Positions 27,071 through 37,611 of a stretch of 64,000 nucleotides of DNA are shown piece by piece. A program made the translations under genes and the position numbers. The notes beneath the pieces were generated by a model, which worked only from the letters and a program-made list of their open reading frames with translations, ran no database searches and had not been told where the DNA came from. The stretch covers positions 248,001 through 312,000 of the forward strand of contig JAHBVY010000001.1 in NCBI GenBank assembly GCA_019637265.1, given 5' to 3'. Numbering within the stretch: position 1 is the stretch's first letter; every line of letters begins with the position of its first letter. This DNA is from Polyangiaceae bacterium. GTDB taxonomy: Bacteria; Myxococcota_A; Polyangia; Polyangiales; Polyangiaceae.

Positions 27071-28231
27071 TCAGAACTGCCCGAAGAACGAGAGGCCCTG
27101 GAAGCCCTCGCCGACGACCGGCGCCGCGGCGACGCTCGGCCCCTTCGGCTGCTTGCCGCTGTCCGTCGCCGGCAGGCGCTTTGCCGTGAGGAAATAACCA
27201 CCCACCACCACGGCGGCGCCGACGCCGGCGGTGACGAAGCCGACCGTCGAGAGCGTTTTATGGGTGTCGCCGGTGCTCGCGCGGTCGTCCCACCGGCTGC
27301 ACGCCTCGCGGAAGTGAGCGTAGTCAGGGCCGTTGCTGGCGCAGGGGCTGCCCACGCGGTGCCCGGCCGCCTCTCGGATCCGCTTCTGCTCCAGGATCTG
27401 ATCGCGGATGCTGTCGGCGTCCGAGTAGTTGCTGCTGGAGGTGAGGGCGAACACCACGCCGCCGATCAGGCCCACACCGAACAGGCCACCGCCAATCCAA
27501 GAGACGGGCCCGCGCTTGGCCCAATCCAAGAACGGCTCGCGTGGGTCGCTGGTGGAGAAGCTGAAGCCACCCTCGTCCTCCGGCGGGACCTGCGGTGTGC
27601 CGCCGCCGGGAGGGGGTGGCTCGGTCGGCCCTGGGACGAAGCCCGGAGGCGCCGTGGGACCGCCGAACGTGAGCGTTTGGGTGCCTTGGCCGCCCGCGAC
27701 GGCCGAGATCGTCGCGTTGGTGATCTCCCCTCCTTGGCGGGCCTCGAGCAGCCGTGAGCCGGGGGCGAGGAACAGCCGCGACTCGAGCGGCGCGGTGCCC
27801 ACGGGCTCATTGTCGACGAACAGCTGCGCGCCCGCCGGGGCGGTGACGGTGAGCGCGTGCACGCGGGTGAGCGCCGCCGCGAGCCCGCGCTCGGCCTCCT
27901 GACGCTCCACCTCGGCGGCGCTTGGGTTCTCACGTAGGAACTGATCGAAGTGCTGCGCGGCGTCCGCCTCATGGCCGGAGCGGAGCTCGCTCTGAGCCAA
28001 GTTCAAGAGCACTGAAGGGTGCTTCTTGATGGCGTAGGCTTGCAGGAACGAGGCGCGCGCCTTCGCGTACTCCTTGGCGTCGTAGAAGGCGACGCCCTCC
28101 TGGAACCGCTCGCGCGCCATGTCGGTCATGGCGTCGTCGCCTTGAGCCATCGCGTTGCTCGAGACGAACAGGGGCGCGCTCACCGCGGCGAGGATGAGCA
28201 AGGAGGCGAGGGAGCAAGCACGGATCTTCAT
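27071..28231 (-). CDS. TPR/PEGA protein with two C-terminal membrane helices
   Basis: A 386-aa protein. A signal peptide (cleavage after AMA-Q, residue 30) is followed by TPR-like helices (about 38-115: ARERFQEGVAFYDAKEYAKA, SVLLNLAQSELRSGHEADA). Next is a PEGA-type beta domain (about 125-185: LTVTAPAGAQLFVDNEPVG, LAPGSRLLEARQGG), then a Pro/Gly linker, a hydrophobic helix (about 245-265), a soluble segment with two Cys, and a second helix (about 325-350). The C-terminus is GLSFFGQF. PEGA domains usually sit in the envelope as surface or periplasmic modules. The same layout recurs at 42917-44005, so these are paralogues. Function unknown. Confidence 0.75.
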   Translation of the reverse strand: MKIRACSLASLLILAAVSAPLFVSSNAMAQGDDAMTDMARERFQEGVAFYDAKEYAKARASFLQAYAIKKHPSVLLNLAQSELRSGHEADAAQHFDQFLRENPSAAEVERQEAERGLAAALTRVHALTVTAPAGAQLFVDNEPVGTAPLESRLFLAPGSRLLEARQGGEITNATISAVAGGQGTQTLTFGGPTAPPGFVPGPTEPPPPGGGTPQVPPEDEGGFSFSTSDPREPFLDWAKRGPVSWIGGGLFGVGLIGGVVFALTSSSNYSDADSIRDQILEQKRIREAAGHRVGSPCASNGPDYAHFREACSRWDDRASTGDTHKTLSTVGFVTAGVGAAVVVGGYFLTAKRLPATDSGKQPKGPSVAAAPVVGEGFQGLSFFGQF

Positions 28232-28327
28232 CGGTTCCTCGAGGTTTCGTGAGCGCTTCGTGGAGAGGCGTCAGGAGACGCGGTGGCTTATCCCAGCCAG
28301 GGGAGGCTGAACAAGGGGCGTTGGGGA

Positions 28328-29659
28328 TCAAAAGGGCACGTCACGCACGATCTTCCCAGGCTGAGGCGCTGGAGCCGGCGGCGGAGCGGGCTTGGGAGCC
28401 GGCGCGGCGGGCTTGGGCGCAGGCTTGGGAGCGGGTGGCGTGGCGGGCTTGGGAGCCGGCGGCGGAGCGGGCTTGGGAGCGGGCGCCGCAGGCTTGGCGA
28501 CGGGGGCCGGCTTGGGCTCAGGCGCAGGTGGGGTCGCCGGCGCCGGCGGTTCGGGTGGGGGCTCAGGCGCCGGCTCCACCGTATCCGCCAGCTTCGGGGC
28601 AGGCTCGGGTGGAGGCGGGGGATCCAGGGTGGGCTCGGGTGTGGCCACCGTGACGGGCGCTTGGGTCGTGGGCGCGGGCTGACTCGGGGCCTCGCCGTCG
28701 CCGCTTCGGAAGTAGACGACCGCGACCGCCACGGCCGCCGCGGCGAGGATCCACACGTACTTGAGGGACGAGCCGCCCTGGGTGGGCAACGCCACGGGCT
28801 CGTCGTCCTCGGCAGGGGCCGGGAGCCTCGCGGGCGCGGCCGCCGCCTTCGCTTGGCTGGGGCGCGACTGAGGCCGCTTGGCCTGAGGCTTCACCTCATC
28901 GTCGTCGTCATCGCCCGCGTCGTCATCGCCCGCCTTGCTGTCGTCCGTGTCCCTGCCTGACTTGGCCTGGGGCGGGTCCGTGTCGTTTCTACCCGCGTCG
29001 CCCTCGGCGTCGTCCGTCTTGGCTGGGGGCTCGTCCGCGCTCTCGGTCCCGTCCGCTTCGGCGGCTTGGGCTAGCGGTTGGTCCGTCTCGCTGTCGTTGG
29101 CCGAGGCTTCGTCAGCCGAGCTGTTGGACGCCCGAGCGTCTCCTGACTTCGGCTCGTCAGCTTGGCTGCCTTGGGTCGCCGCGGCCTCGCCTGGGGGCTT
29201 GGGGGTGGGGGGGGCGATGCCGAGCAGGGTTGCTTTGCCGACGGCCGGCTTGGGCTGCGCTCCGGCAGCGGGCTTGGCTACGGCGGGCTTCGCCTCACCC
29301 TTGGGCTCGGCAGCAACTGGTTTCGCGGCAGCGGGCTTGGCTTCGGCAGCAGGCTTGGCCGTGGGCTTGGCTTCGGCAGCGGGCTTGGCCTCGCCCGTAG
29401 GTTGGGCCGCGGCGGGCTTGGCCTCGGCCGTGGGCTTGGCCGTGACGGGGGCGATGCCGAGCAGGGTTGCCTTTGCCTTGGGGGCTCCTCGAGGCGCTGT
29501 TTGCTGGGCTGCTTTCGGCGCCGCTGCTTGGGTTTCCTCGGGCGCCGCTGGCTCCCAGCTGGCGCGGAAATCGCTCGACACCAGCTCGGCGTCTTCAGGC
29601 GTGAGCCCCTGGGACCCGCGCCACCCCGCCGTACCCTGGTCGTCGTCCTTGTCCGTCAT
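28328..29659 (-). CDS. low-complexity single-pass membrane protein with TLLGIAP motifs
   Basis: A 443-aa protein that starts with an ordered acidic N-terminus (GLTPEDAELVSSDFRASWE). It is followed by Ala/Lys/Pro/Glu-rich repeats, an Asp-rich tract, one transmembrane helix (YVWILAAAAVAVAVVYF, about residues 302-318) and a Pro/Ala-rich tail ending KIVRDVPF. The motif KATLLGIAP occurs twice in the N-terminal half (near residues 63 and 142), embedded in disorder, and looks like a repeated short linear binding motif. With no signal peptide, the N-terminal part is probably cytoplasmic and the Pro-rich tail periplasmic. No enzyme domain is visible. Frame and composition are consistent with a real gene: an ATG start and a conserved-looking N-terminus. 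Confidence 0.65.
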   Translation of the reverse strand: MTDKDDDQGTAGWRGSQGLTPEDAELVSSDFRASWEPAAPEETQAAAPKAAQQTAPRGAPKAKATLLGIAPVTAKPTAEAKPAAAQPTGEAKPAAEAKPTAKPAAEAKPAAAKPVAAEPKGEAKPAVAKPAAGAQPKPAVGKATLLGIAPPTPKPPGEAAATQGSQADEPKSGDARASNSSADEASANDSETDQPLAQAAEADGTESADEPPAKTDDAEGDAGRNDTDPPQAKSGRDTDDSKAGDDDAGDDDDDEVKPQAKRPQSRPSQAKAAAAPARLPAPAEDDEPVALPTQGGSSLKYVWILAAAAVAVAVVYFRSGDGEAPSQPAPTTQAPVTVATPEPTLDPPPPPEPAPKLADTVEPAPEPPPEPPAPATPPAPEPKPAPVAKPAAPAPKPAPPPAPKPATPPAPKPAPKPAAPAPKPAPPPAPAPQPGKIVRDVPF

Positions 29660-29747
29660 GGCGCCTTGAAAGCTAGTACCCTCTGCCCCAAGTTTCTACC
29701 ACGCGGCCCCACCGCGGTGGAGACTTCGACTGAGGCAGCGCGCGCTT

Positions 29748-31535
29748 GTGACGACGGACGAAGATTCGAGTCAGATGAGACGGCGCAGCCCCCGCAGCAC
29801 GCTGGGTCGCGAGGTGGGTGGTCGAGAGCCGCGCGCCGCTGAGCCGCGTGGCATGAGGTCGCGGGCGCGCGCGCTCCGTCAGCCTCACGACGCTGAGCCG
29901 CGCCGTCAGGCGCTTCGGAGTCGTCGAGCGCTCCAGGCTGCGCTCGCCGCCTGGGTGCTGCCGTTCTTGCTCCACTGTGGCGCGTCGGCGACCGCTCCGA
30001 GCGCTGAGGCAGGGGCACCCGAGGCCGCGCCCGTTGCCTCCACGCGCGCGGAGATAGTCGCTTTGGCTGACCGCTTAGCGGTGGAGGGCGAGCGCCTGGA
30101 TGGTCCCGTCGGTGCGCGCAAGATCGCCGAGGCGGCGGCGCTGCGGCGTGACCTGTGGCGCGCTCGGGGCAAGCGGGTGGACGCGCTGGAGGCGGTCGAG
30201 CTGCTGCGCGTGAGCGCGGAGAAGGCGTGGGATGGCGCGTGCGACGCGGCGACGGAGCTCGCGGTGTTGGACGCCGAGCTGATCCGCGACCCGGAGACGG
30301 GTTACCGCGGGCTCCACACGGCGCAGCTCGCGCACCAGGACCCCGCGTGTCAGCAGCGGATCCAGCGGGCCCTGAGCCTGCTCGAGGCGTTCAAGCCGGC
30401 TGACGCAGCCCTCACGCCGGTGGTGGGGGTGGGTCAGGACCCCGCGGCGGGGATCCCGACGCCGCCCGTGGCGCCCGTGGTGGAGGTGCAAGCGCGCGCG
30501 ACCGGGCCGGTCACCCTGGGGGAGATCGAGCATTACGGCGCGGAGGACGCGGCGCGCGTGGTGGTGCACGCCAGCGCGCCCGCCGCCTTCAAGACGGGCA
30601 TCATCCCGGCCGCGCCCGGCAGCGGTCCCCGCTTCTTCGTCGACGTGCTGAAGGCGAGCTATGGCGGGAAGCTGAATCACGAAGTGGGGGGCCTGGTGCA
30701 GCGCGTGCGGCTCGGCAAGCAGGCGGGCGGCTCCATGCGCGTGGTGCTCGATTTGGCGCGCGAGGCCTACCCGCGGGTGTTTTACCTCCCGGAGCCGTTC
30801 CGGCTGGTGATCGACGTCTCACGCCGCGCGCCGCGCGGCGCCTCGCGCGAGGTGGCGCGGGGTCCCGTCGCCATCCGGCGGGTGGTGTTGGACCCAGGGC
30901 ACGGTGGCCACGATCCTGGGGCGATCGGCGCGATGGGCCTGCAGGAGAAGGACGTCACCTTGGACATCGCGCACCGCGCGGCGCCGCTCATCGCGCGCGA
31001 GCTCGGGATCTCCACGCTGCTCACCCGCGACTCGGACGTGTACGTGCCGCTCGCCGAGCGCACCGCGCGCGCCAACGCTTTCCGTGCGGATTTGTTCATC
31101 AGCATCCACTGCAACTCGGCGGAGCACGGCGCGGGCAGCGGCGTGATGACCTTCGTGCTGGCGGCGGCCTCCGATCACGTGGCCTCGAGCATCGCCGCGC
31201 GTGAGAACGCCGCGAGCGTGGCTGCCTCGGCAGAGCTCGCCAAGGCCTTGGCCGACATCCAAGCGGCGACGCGGCTCGAGTCGCAGCACTTCGCCGGCTT
31301 GCTCCAACGCTCGTCGCTCGCCTCCGTCGGGGGGCGCTACCCAGGGCTCGTGGATCGCGGCGTGAAGAGCGCTGGCTTCTACGTGCTCGCCGGCGCCGAG
31401 ATGCCCGCGGTGCTGTACGAGACCTCGTTCATCTCCAACCAGACGGAGGAGGCGCGGCTCGACACCGCGGACTACCGTCAGAAGCTCGCCGACGCGATCG
31501 TGAACGCGGTGAAGGCCTACCGCGACGGGGTGTGA
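29748..31535 (+). CDS. AMIN-domain N-acetylmuramoyl-L-alanine amidase
   Basis: Cleaves the amide bond between muramic acid and the peptide stem of peptidoglycan. The C-terminal amidase_3 domain (about 376-590) shows the zinc motifs DPGHGGHDPG (His385), the Glu in LQEKDVTLDIA, SIHCNS, and the catalytic Glu in LYETSFISNQ. Residues about 250-350 resemble an AMIN targeting domain (VVVHASAPAAFKTGI, RVVLDLAREAYPRVFYLPEP). The N-terminus contains a hydrophobic stretch (LQAALAAWVLPFLLHCG), probably a signal or lipoprotein-like anchor with an unusual long basic n-region. The GTG at 29748, ATG 29775 and ATG 29853 are all possible starts; none has a good ribosome site. Likely involved in cell separation or wall remodelling. 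Confidence 0.88.
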   Translation: MTTDEDSSQMRRRSPRSTLGREVGGREPRAAEPRGMRSRARALRQPHDAEPRRQALRSRRALQAALAAWVLPFLLHCGASATAPSAEAGAPEAAPVASTRAEIVALADRLAVEGERLDGPVGARKIAEAAALRRDLWRARGKRVDALEAVELLRVSAEKAWDGACDAATELAVLDAELIRDPETGYRGLHTAQLAHQDPACQQRIQRALSLLEAFKPADAALTPVVGVGQDPAAGIPTPPVAPVVEVQARATGPVTLGEIEHYGAEDAARVVVHASAPAAFKTGIIPAAPGSGPRFFVDVLKASYGGKLNHEVGGLVQRVRLGKQAGGSMRVVLDLAREAYPRVFYLPEPFRLVIDVSRRAPRGASREVARGPVAIRRVVLDPGHGGHDPGAIGAMGLQEKDVTLDIAHRAAPLIARELGISTLLTRDSDVYVPLAERTARANAFRADLFISIHCNSAEHGAGSGVMTFVLAAASDHVASSIAARENAASVAASAELAKALADIQAATRLESQHFAGLLQRSSLASVGGRYPGLVDRGVKSAGFYVLAGAEMPAVLYETSFISNQTEEARLDTADYRQKLADAIVNAVKAYRDGV

Positions 31536-31575
31536 GCCATTGGTTTGGCAGACGAGCTGACTCGCTACCGTCAGC

Positions 31576-32454
31576 TCACCGTACGATTTGTCCCACGAAG
31601 CGGCCGTCGCTGCCCAGCACGAAGCGGGTGGGGCCGTCCTCGGTGCCTGGCACCGGGGTGGTCTGCGAGTGCAGCGGATCGCCCGGGAGCGCGAGCACCG
31701 TCTGGCCCTCCACGGCCGCGAGCTCGGGGCAGATGGGCGCCATGCTGTGGTGCTCGGCGCGCTCACGGAGCGCCTCGATGGAGCCCGCTCGAGCCATCAC
31801 GTCGAGGCTGTGACTGGTGGGCGGCGCCAGGAACAGCTCGCCGCGCTCCCAGCGCTCGAGCAGGCGCGCGGGCTGCTCCCAGAACCCCTTCGTCGTCTCG
31901 CGTTGGTCGCTCTGACCGCGCTGGTTCGGCGGCAGCTCCAGGAGGAAGAAGGGGGTGTCGAAGCGGCGCCGCTCGGCGGTGGGCGTCACCCAGCGCCAGA
32001 GCGGGGTGAAGCGGGAGGTGTCGAGGTGCCAGCCCTCGCGGGTGATCCGCTGGCGGAAGCGCTCCCCGGCGTCGCGCTCCGCGGCGGCGAGCGCCGCTTG
32101 GAGGGCGATCAGCGCGTCGTGGTCGGGGTGGTCACCGACGATCGGGAGGATGGCGGCCTCCTCCGCGCACTCGCGGGCGGCCGCCACCAAGAAGGCGCGC
32201 GCCTCGGCGTCGTCGCCCAGCGCCCGCGCGCGCGTCGGCACGCCGCTCGTGAGCGCCGCCCACTCCGGCGCGCGGTCCGCCGCGTCAATTTTTCCGCCAG
32301 GAAATACGATGGCGCCGCCCAGGAAGCCGGAGCGCAGGTGGCGCTCGACGCAGAAGACCTCGACGCCGCCGCTCGCTGCGGCGTGGCGGGCGACGATCAC
32401 GGTGGCGGCGCCGACGGGCTCGACGATGGGCCGGTTTGGGTCGAGGTCCAACAT
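31576..32454 (-). CDS. NUDIX hydrolase with an interrupted NUDIX box (NUDT19-like)
   Basis: A 292-aa protein starting at ATG 32454 (MLDLDPNRP); the longer frame upstream runs into intergenic repeat DNA. The NUDIX signature is present but split. FLGGAIVFPGGKID gives the first half, and ARECAEEAAIL, about 45 residues later, carries the REXXEE metal-binding helix. Such an insertion is typical of the NUDT19/CoA-diphosphatase-like branch, which hydrolyses X-diphosphate compounds such as acyl-CoA. The C-terminal third (TPTAERRRFDTPFFL, FLAPPTSHSLDVM) fits that branch too. Substrate not determinable from sequence. It converges on the amidase gene with a 40-bp gap. Confidence 0.8.
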   Translation of the reverse strand: MLDLDPNRPIVEPVGAATVIVARHAAASGGVEVFCVERHLRSGFLGGAIVFPGGKIDAADRAPEWAALTSGVPTRARALGDDAEARAFLVAAARECAEEAAILPIVGDHPDHDALIALQAALAAAERDAGERFRQRITREGWHLDTSRFTPLWRWVTPTAERRRFDTPFFLLELPPNQRGQSDQRETTKGFWEQPARLLERWERGELFLAPPTSHSLDVMARAGSIEALRERAEHHSMAPICPELAAVEGQTVLALPGDPLHSQTTPVPGTEDGPTRFVLGSDGRFVGQIVR

Positions 32455-32580
32455 AGGCGCTGAGGGTACACAGTTCGATCGCGCGGGGGGCTCGCAGCGG
32501 GTCGCGCCGGTCAGGTGACTCGCGCGGGTGGCCAGCGTGAGGCACGGATGCGGATGGGTTGGCGTGCGGCGCCTGGCGGC

Positions 32581-32599
32581 GCGGTGCCGTCCAACCCCC
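32581..32599 (-). repeat. dispersed G-run repeat, copy 4
   Basis: Minus strand GGGGGTTGGACGGCACCGC, identical to three other sites. On the same strand it is preceded by a run of seven T (A-run 32600-32606). It lies between the divergent NUDIX and dksA-like genes, 38 bp upstream of the dksA-like -35 box. Confidence 0.8.
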
Positions 32600-32636
32600 A
32601 AAAAAACAAGGCAGTTGGCGACGGGCGCCAGACCCG

Positions 32637-32665
32637 TTGACGTTCGGGGGCGCGGTCCCTATCTT
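32637..32665 (+). promoter_or_regulatory. sigma-70-type promoter of the dksA-like gene
   Basis: TTGACG (32637-32642), a 17-bp spacer, TATCTT (32660-32665). The predicted leader is about 52 nt to the ATG at 32724. Confidence 0.6.
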
Positions 32666-32723
32666 GCTTGGCCCCGAGATGGCGGGGGAGGGGTCTCCAA
32701 CCTGGTGCGGGCGGACAGGAACG

Positions 32724-33086
32724 ATGAACAAGGCCAAGCTGAAGAAGTACAAGCAACTGCTCGAGGAGAAGCGCAACGAGATCGTCGAGCGCGCACGGCA
32801 GACCCTCGATCAGGACATGACCTTGGACGCGGACGATCTGCCTGATGAGATGGACCTCGCGTCCAGCGAGTACCTCCAGTCGTTCACGTTCCGCCTGCGC
32901 GGCCGCGAGAAGACCTTCCTGGAGAAGATCCAGAAGGCGCTCGAGCGCATCGAGAACGGCACCTTCGGTGACTGCGAGGAGTGCAGCGAGCCGATCAGCG
33001 AGAAGCGCCTCGACGCCCGCCCCGAGACCACGCTCTGCATCCGCTGCAAAGAGGATCAAGAGCGCGTCGAGCGCGATTTCAGCTGA
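32724..33086 (+). CDS. DksA/TraR family zinc-finger RNA polymerase regulator
   Basis: The ATG at 32724 follows AGGA. Product of 120 aa. The N-terminal two-thirds are a coiled-coil hairpin (KLKKYKQLLEEKRNEIVERA, REKTFLEKIQKALERIENG) with acidic residues near its tip (LDADDLPDEMDLAS). The C-terminus has the C4 zinc finger CEECSEPISEKRLDARPETT then LCIRC. DksA-type proteins enter the polymerase secondary channel and modulate transcription initiation together with ppGpp. The length is shorter than E. coli DksA (151 aa) and typical of the delta-proteobacterial/Gram-positive-like forms. Followed by a palindromic repeat rather than a T-run terminator. Confidence 0.9.
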   Translation: MNKAKLKKYKQLLEEKRNEIVERARQTLDQDMTLDADDLPDEMDLASSEYLQSFTFRLRGREKTFLEKIQKALERIENGTFGDCEECSEPISEKRLDARPETTLCIRCKEDQERVERDFS

Positions 33087-33099
33087 GCGCGCTTGGCGC

Positions 33100-33120
33100 G
33101 GGCGGGTTTGAAACCCGCCC
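33100..33120. repeat. REP-like palindrome
   Basis: GGGCGGG TTTGAAA CCCGCCC, a perfect palindrome around a central G, followed by CTAC. The same element heads the 70-bp tandem repeat at 40065. It lies just after the dksA-like stop and may act as a transcript-end hairpin. Confidence 0.75.
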
Positions 33121-33216
33121 CTACGGGGACAGTCTGACGGAGTGCGCCCATGTTGTCGGGGTTGGACTGAGTCAGCCTCGCTGACAGGGTCAGGGGACAG
33201 CGTGCCGCTGGATTTC

Positions 33217-33276
33217 CGTGAAGGAATTCACGATAGCCTCCTGATCGGCGCGTCGATTAATTTCCTTGAGGAAATT
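33217..33276. repeat. two AT-richer hairpins
   Basis: CGTGAA-GGAA-TTCACG (33217-33232, a GNRA-type tetraloop in RNA) and AATTTCC-TTGA-GGAAATT (33259-33276). Both are perfect stems in an otherwise GC-rich region between convergent genes, and both carry a TTTCC/GGAAA core. Confidence 0.7.
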
Positions 33277-33308
33277 CCTAGCAGTCTGCTGGTCGCCGCT
33301 CGCTGCTT

Positions 33309-33347
33309 GGTAGCCTCCTAATCAGCGCTCGCTTGGTAGCCTCTTAG

Positions 33348-33360
<13 letters not shown>
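33309..33360. repeat. 26-bp tandem duplication over the uvrA stop
   Basis: Units 33309-33334 and 33335-33360 differ at a few positions (GGTAGCCTCCTAATCAGCGC versus GGTAGCCTCTTAGTCAGCGC). A weaker third copy begins near 33234. The second unit covers the last uvrA codons and stop (33348-33350), so the duplication arose from the gene end. Confidence 0.65.
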
Positions 33361-36281
<2,921 letters not shown>

Positions 36282-36335
36282 AACGTGGACGGCTCCCGAC
36301 GGGGACAACGGATCCACTTGGGCAGGTGCTTCAGC

Positions 36336-37190
36336 GTGGCCATTCAGCGCGCCCTCGTCGCAGGTGGGCTGGCCGGCCTGGTCGCTGCTCAGGGCTGTCG
36401 AGAGCAAGATCCCCAGGGGGTTTTGGGGGTTGGTAGCGCTTCCACGGCGCCCGCTGGTGCCACCTCGCCCCGAGCGGCTCCCGAGCCGGCTCCCAGCGTA
36501 GCCGCCGCTCCAGAAGCGAGCCCGCCTTGCCCCAGCGACATGCAGCACGTCCGCGGGGAGGCTTGCCCCTCCTACTCCCAGCGCTGCCTGGAGTGGATCT
36601 CGCGCTCCCCCGCGCGCTGCGCGCGCTTCGCCGCCGAGCCGAGCTGCCCCGGCGCGCGCGAGCCCCACGACTTCTGCATCGATCGCTACGAGTACCCCAA
36701 CCAAGCGGGCGCGCTGCCGCAGGTGATGGTGAGCTTCATCGAGGCGCGCGCCAGCTGTGAGGCGTTGGGCAAGCGCCTGTGCACCAGCCGCGAGTGGACC
36801 TTCGCCTGTGAGGGGGAGGCGGGGCTCCCGTACCCTTATGGTCTCGAGCGCGACGCGGAGGCGTGCAACATCGATCGTCCCCATCGCGCGCCCGACTTCC
36901 AGCAGTTCGCGCGCGGTGACGCAGCGGCCGAGGCGGCGCGGCTCGATCAGCGCGTCCCGAGCGGCTCCCGCGCGCGCTGCCTCAGCCCGTTCGGCGTGAG
37001 CGACCTGACCGGCAACGTGGACGAGTGGGTGGTGAACGAGTCGGGCAAGCCGTTCGTGAGCGGCCTCAAGGGCGGCTACTGGGGCAAGATCCGCGCGCGG
37101 TGCCGCCCGATGACCACCGCCCACGGCCCCGAGTTTCGCTTCTATCAGATCGGATTTCGCTGCTGCGCCGATCCGGCGCCAGCGCCGTGA
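36336..37190 (+). CDS. lipoprotein with an FGE/SUMF1-like domain
   Basis: The GTG at 36336 gives a lipoprotein signal (MAIQRALVAGGLAGLVAAQG then C); the GTG at 36261 would overlap uvrA and spoil the signal. Product of 284 aa. A low-complexity linker (residues about 25-65) contains an in-frame copy of the dispersed G-run repeat. The rest is an FGE-sulfatase fold: FCIDRYEYPNQ, CEALGKRLCTSREWTFACEG, GVSDLTGNVDEWV, LKGGYWG and IGFRCC. True formylglycine-generating enzymes have two catalytic Cys in a W-L-C...C segment. Here the region reads YWGKIRARC, leaving one candidate, so enzymatic activity is doubtful and a structural or ligand-binding role is more likely. Divergent from uvrA with a 54-bp gap. 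Confidence 0.8.
   Translation: MAIQRALVAGGLAGLVAAQGCREQDPQGVLGVGSASTAPAGATSPRAAPEPAPSVAAAPEASPPCPSDMQHVRGEACPSYSQRCLEWISRSPARCARFAAEPSCPGAREPHDFCIDRYEYPNQAGALPQVMVSFIEARASCEALGKRLCTSREWTFACEGEAGLPYPYGLERDAEACNIDRPHRAPDFQQFARGDAAAEAARLDQRVPSGSRARCLSPFGVSDLTGNVDEWVVNESGKPFVSGLKGGYWGKIRARCRPMTTAHGPEFRFYQIGFRCCADPAPAP
36418..36439 (+). repeat. G-run repeat variant inside a coding sequence
   Basis: GGGTTTTGGGGGTTGGTAGCGC. It is the same variant as at 11595-11616 (minus strand). Here it encodes GVLGVGSA in the linker right after the lipoprotein signal of the FGE-like gene and keeps the reading frame. Confidence 0.65.
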
Positions 37191-37222
37191 GCTCACGGCT
37201 CACGAGCCGGGCTGCTCCGAGT

Positions 37223-37247
37223 GGTGGCTTGGCAAACCCCCCGCCCT
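37223..37247. repeat. 25-bp repeat, second G-run family
   Basis: Identical over 25 bp to 55070-55094 (GGTGGCTTGGCAAACCCCCC then GCCCT). On the minus strand the core is GGGGGGTTTGCCAAGCC, related to the GGGGGTTTGG motif at 46434 and 62603. Confidence 0.75.
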
Positions 37248-37380
37248 TCCGCTAGCTTGGCCCACGTGGACGTAAGCCGGCCAGGTGGTGGTTCGGGCGC
37301 CAGGGTCCCTGCAGCGAGCCCCAGCTCCGCCTGCGCGCTGCTGCGCCCCCCAGACGACCAGCAGGCTTCCCCGCGTCATC

Positions 37381-37454
37381 GGGCCTATAGCTCAATCGGT
37401 CAGAGCGTCCGTCTCATAAACGGGTGGTTCCTGGTTCGAACCCAGGTGGGCCCA
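37381..37454 (+). tRNA. tRNA with anticodon CAT (tRNA-Ile2 or elongator tRNA-Met)
   Basis: 74 nt fold into a full cloverleaf: acceptor GGGCCTA/TGGGCCC (one G-T pair), D stem GCTC/GAGC, anticodon stem TCCGT/ACGGG with loop CTCATAA, T stem CCTGG/CCAGG with TTCGAAC. CCA is not encoded (next bases CCT). The acceptor begins GGGCCTA like tRNA-Ile(GAT), and C4-G69, U12-A23, C29-G41, A37, A38 and A73 agree with isoleucine identity. A lysidine-modified tRNA-Ile is therefore a real alternative to Met. It is not an initiator, because the 1-72 pair is G-C. Confidence 0.9.
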
Positions 37455-37470
37455 CCTCCACGCTTTCGTA

Positions 37471-37490
37471 GGCCGCGCAGGAACGCGGCC
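37471..37490 (+). terminator. hairpin downstream of the first tRNA
   Basis: GGCCGCG-CAGGAA-CGCGGCC, a perfect 7-bp stem 16 nt after the tRNA. There is no T-run, so it could be a processing or transcription-end hairpin. Confidence 0.35.
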
Positions 37491-37611
37491 GCCCGATCGA
37501 GGGCAGCGGCTGCCGGCGCCTGCACGAACCGCGCGCCCGCGCGAACCGCGCGCTGGTACCCATGGCCGCTAGCCTGTATACGCTCGGCACACCTTTGGTC
37601 CTGGGCCCCCC

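Noticed and set aside
36282..37196. N-terminal extension of UvrA by about 305 residues
   Set aside because: The frame stays open but is antisense to the FGE-like lipoprotein gene and lacks UvrA-like sequence; UvrA starts at 36281.
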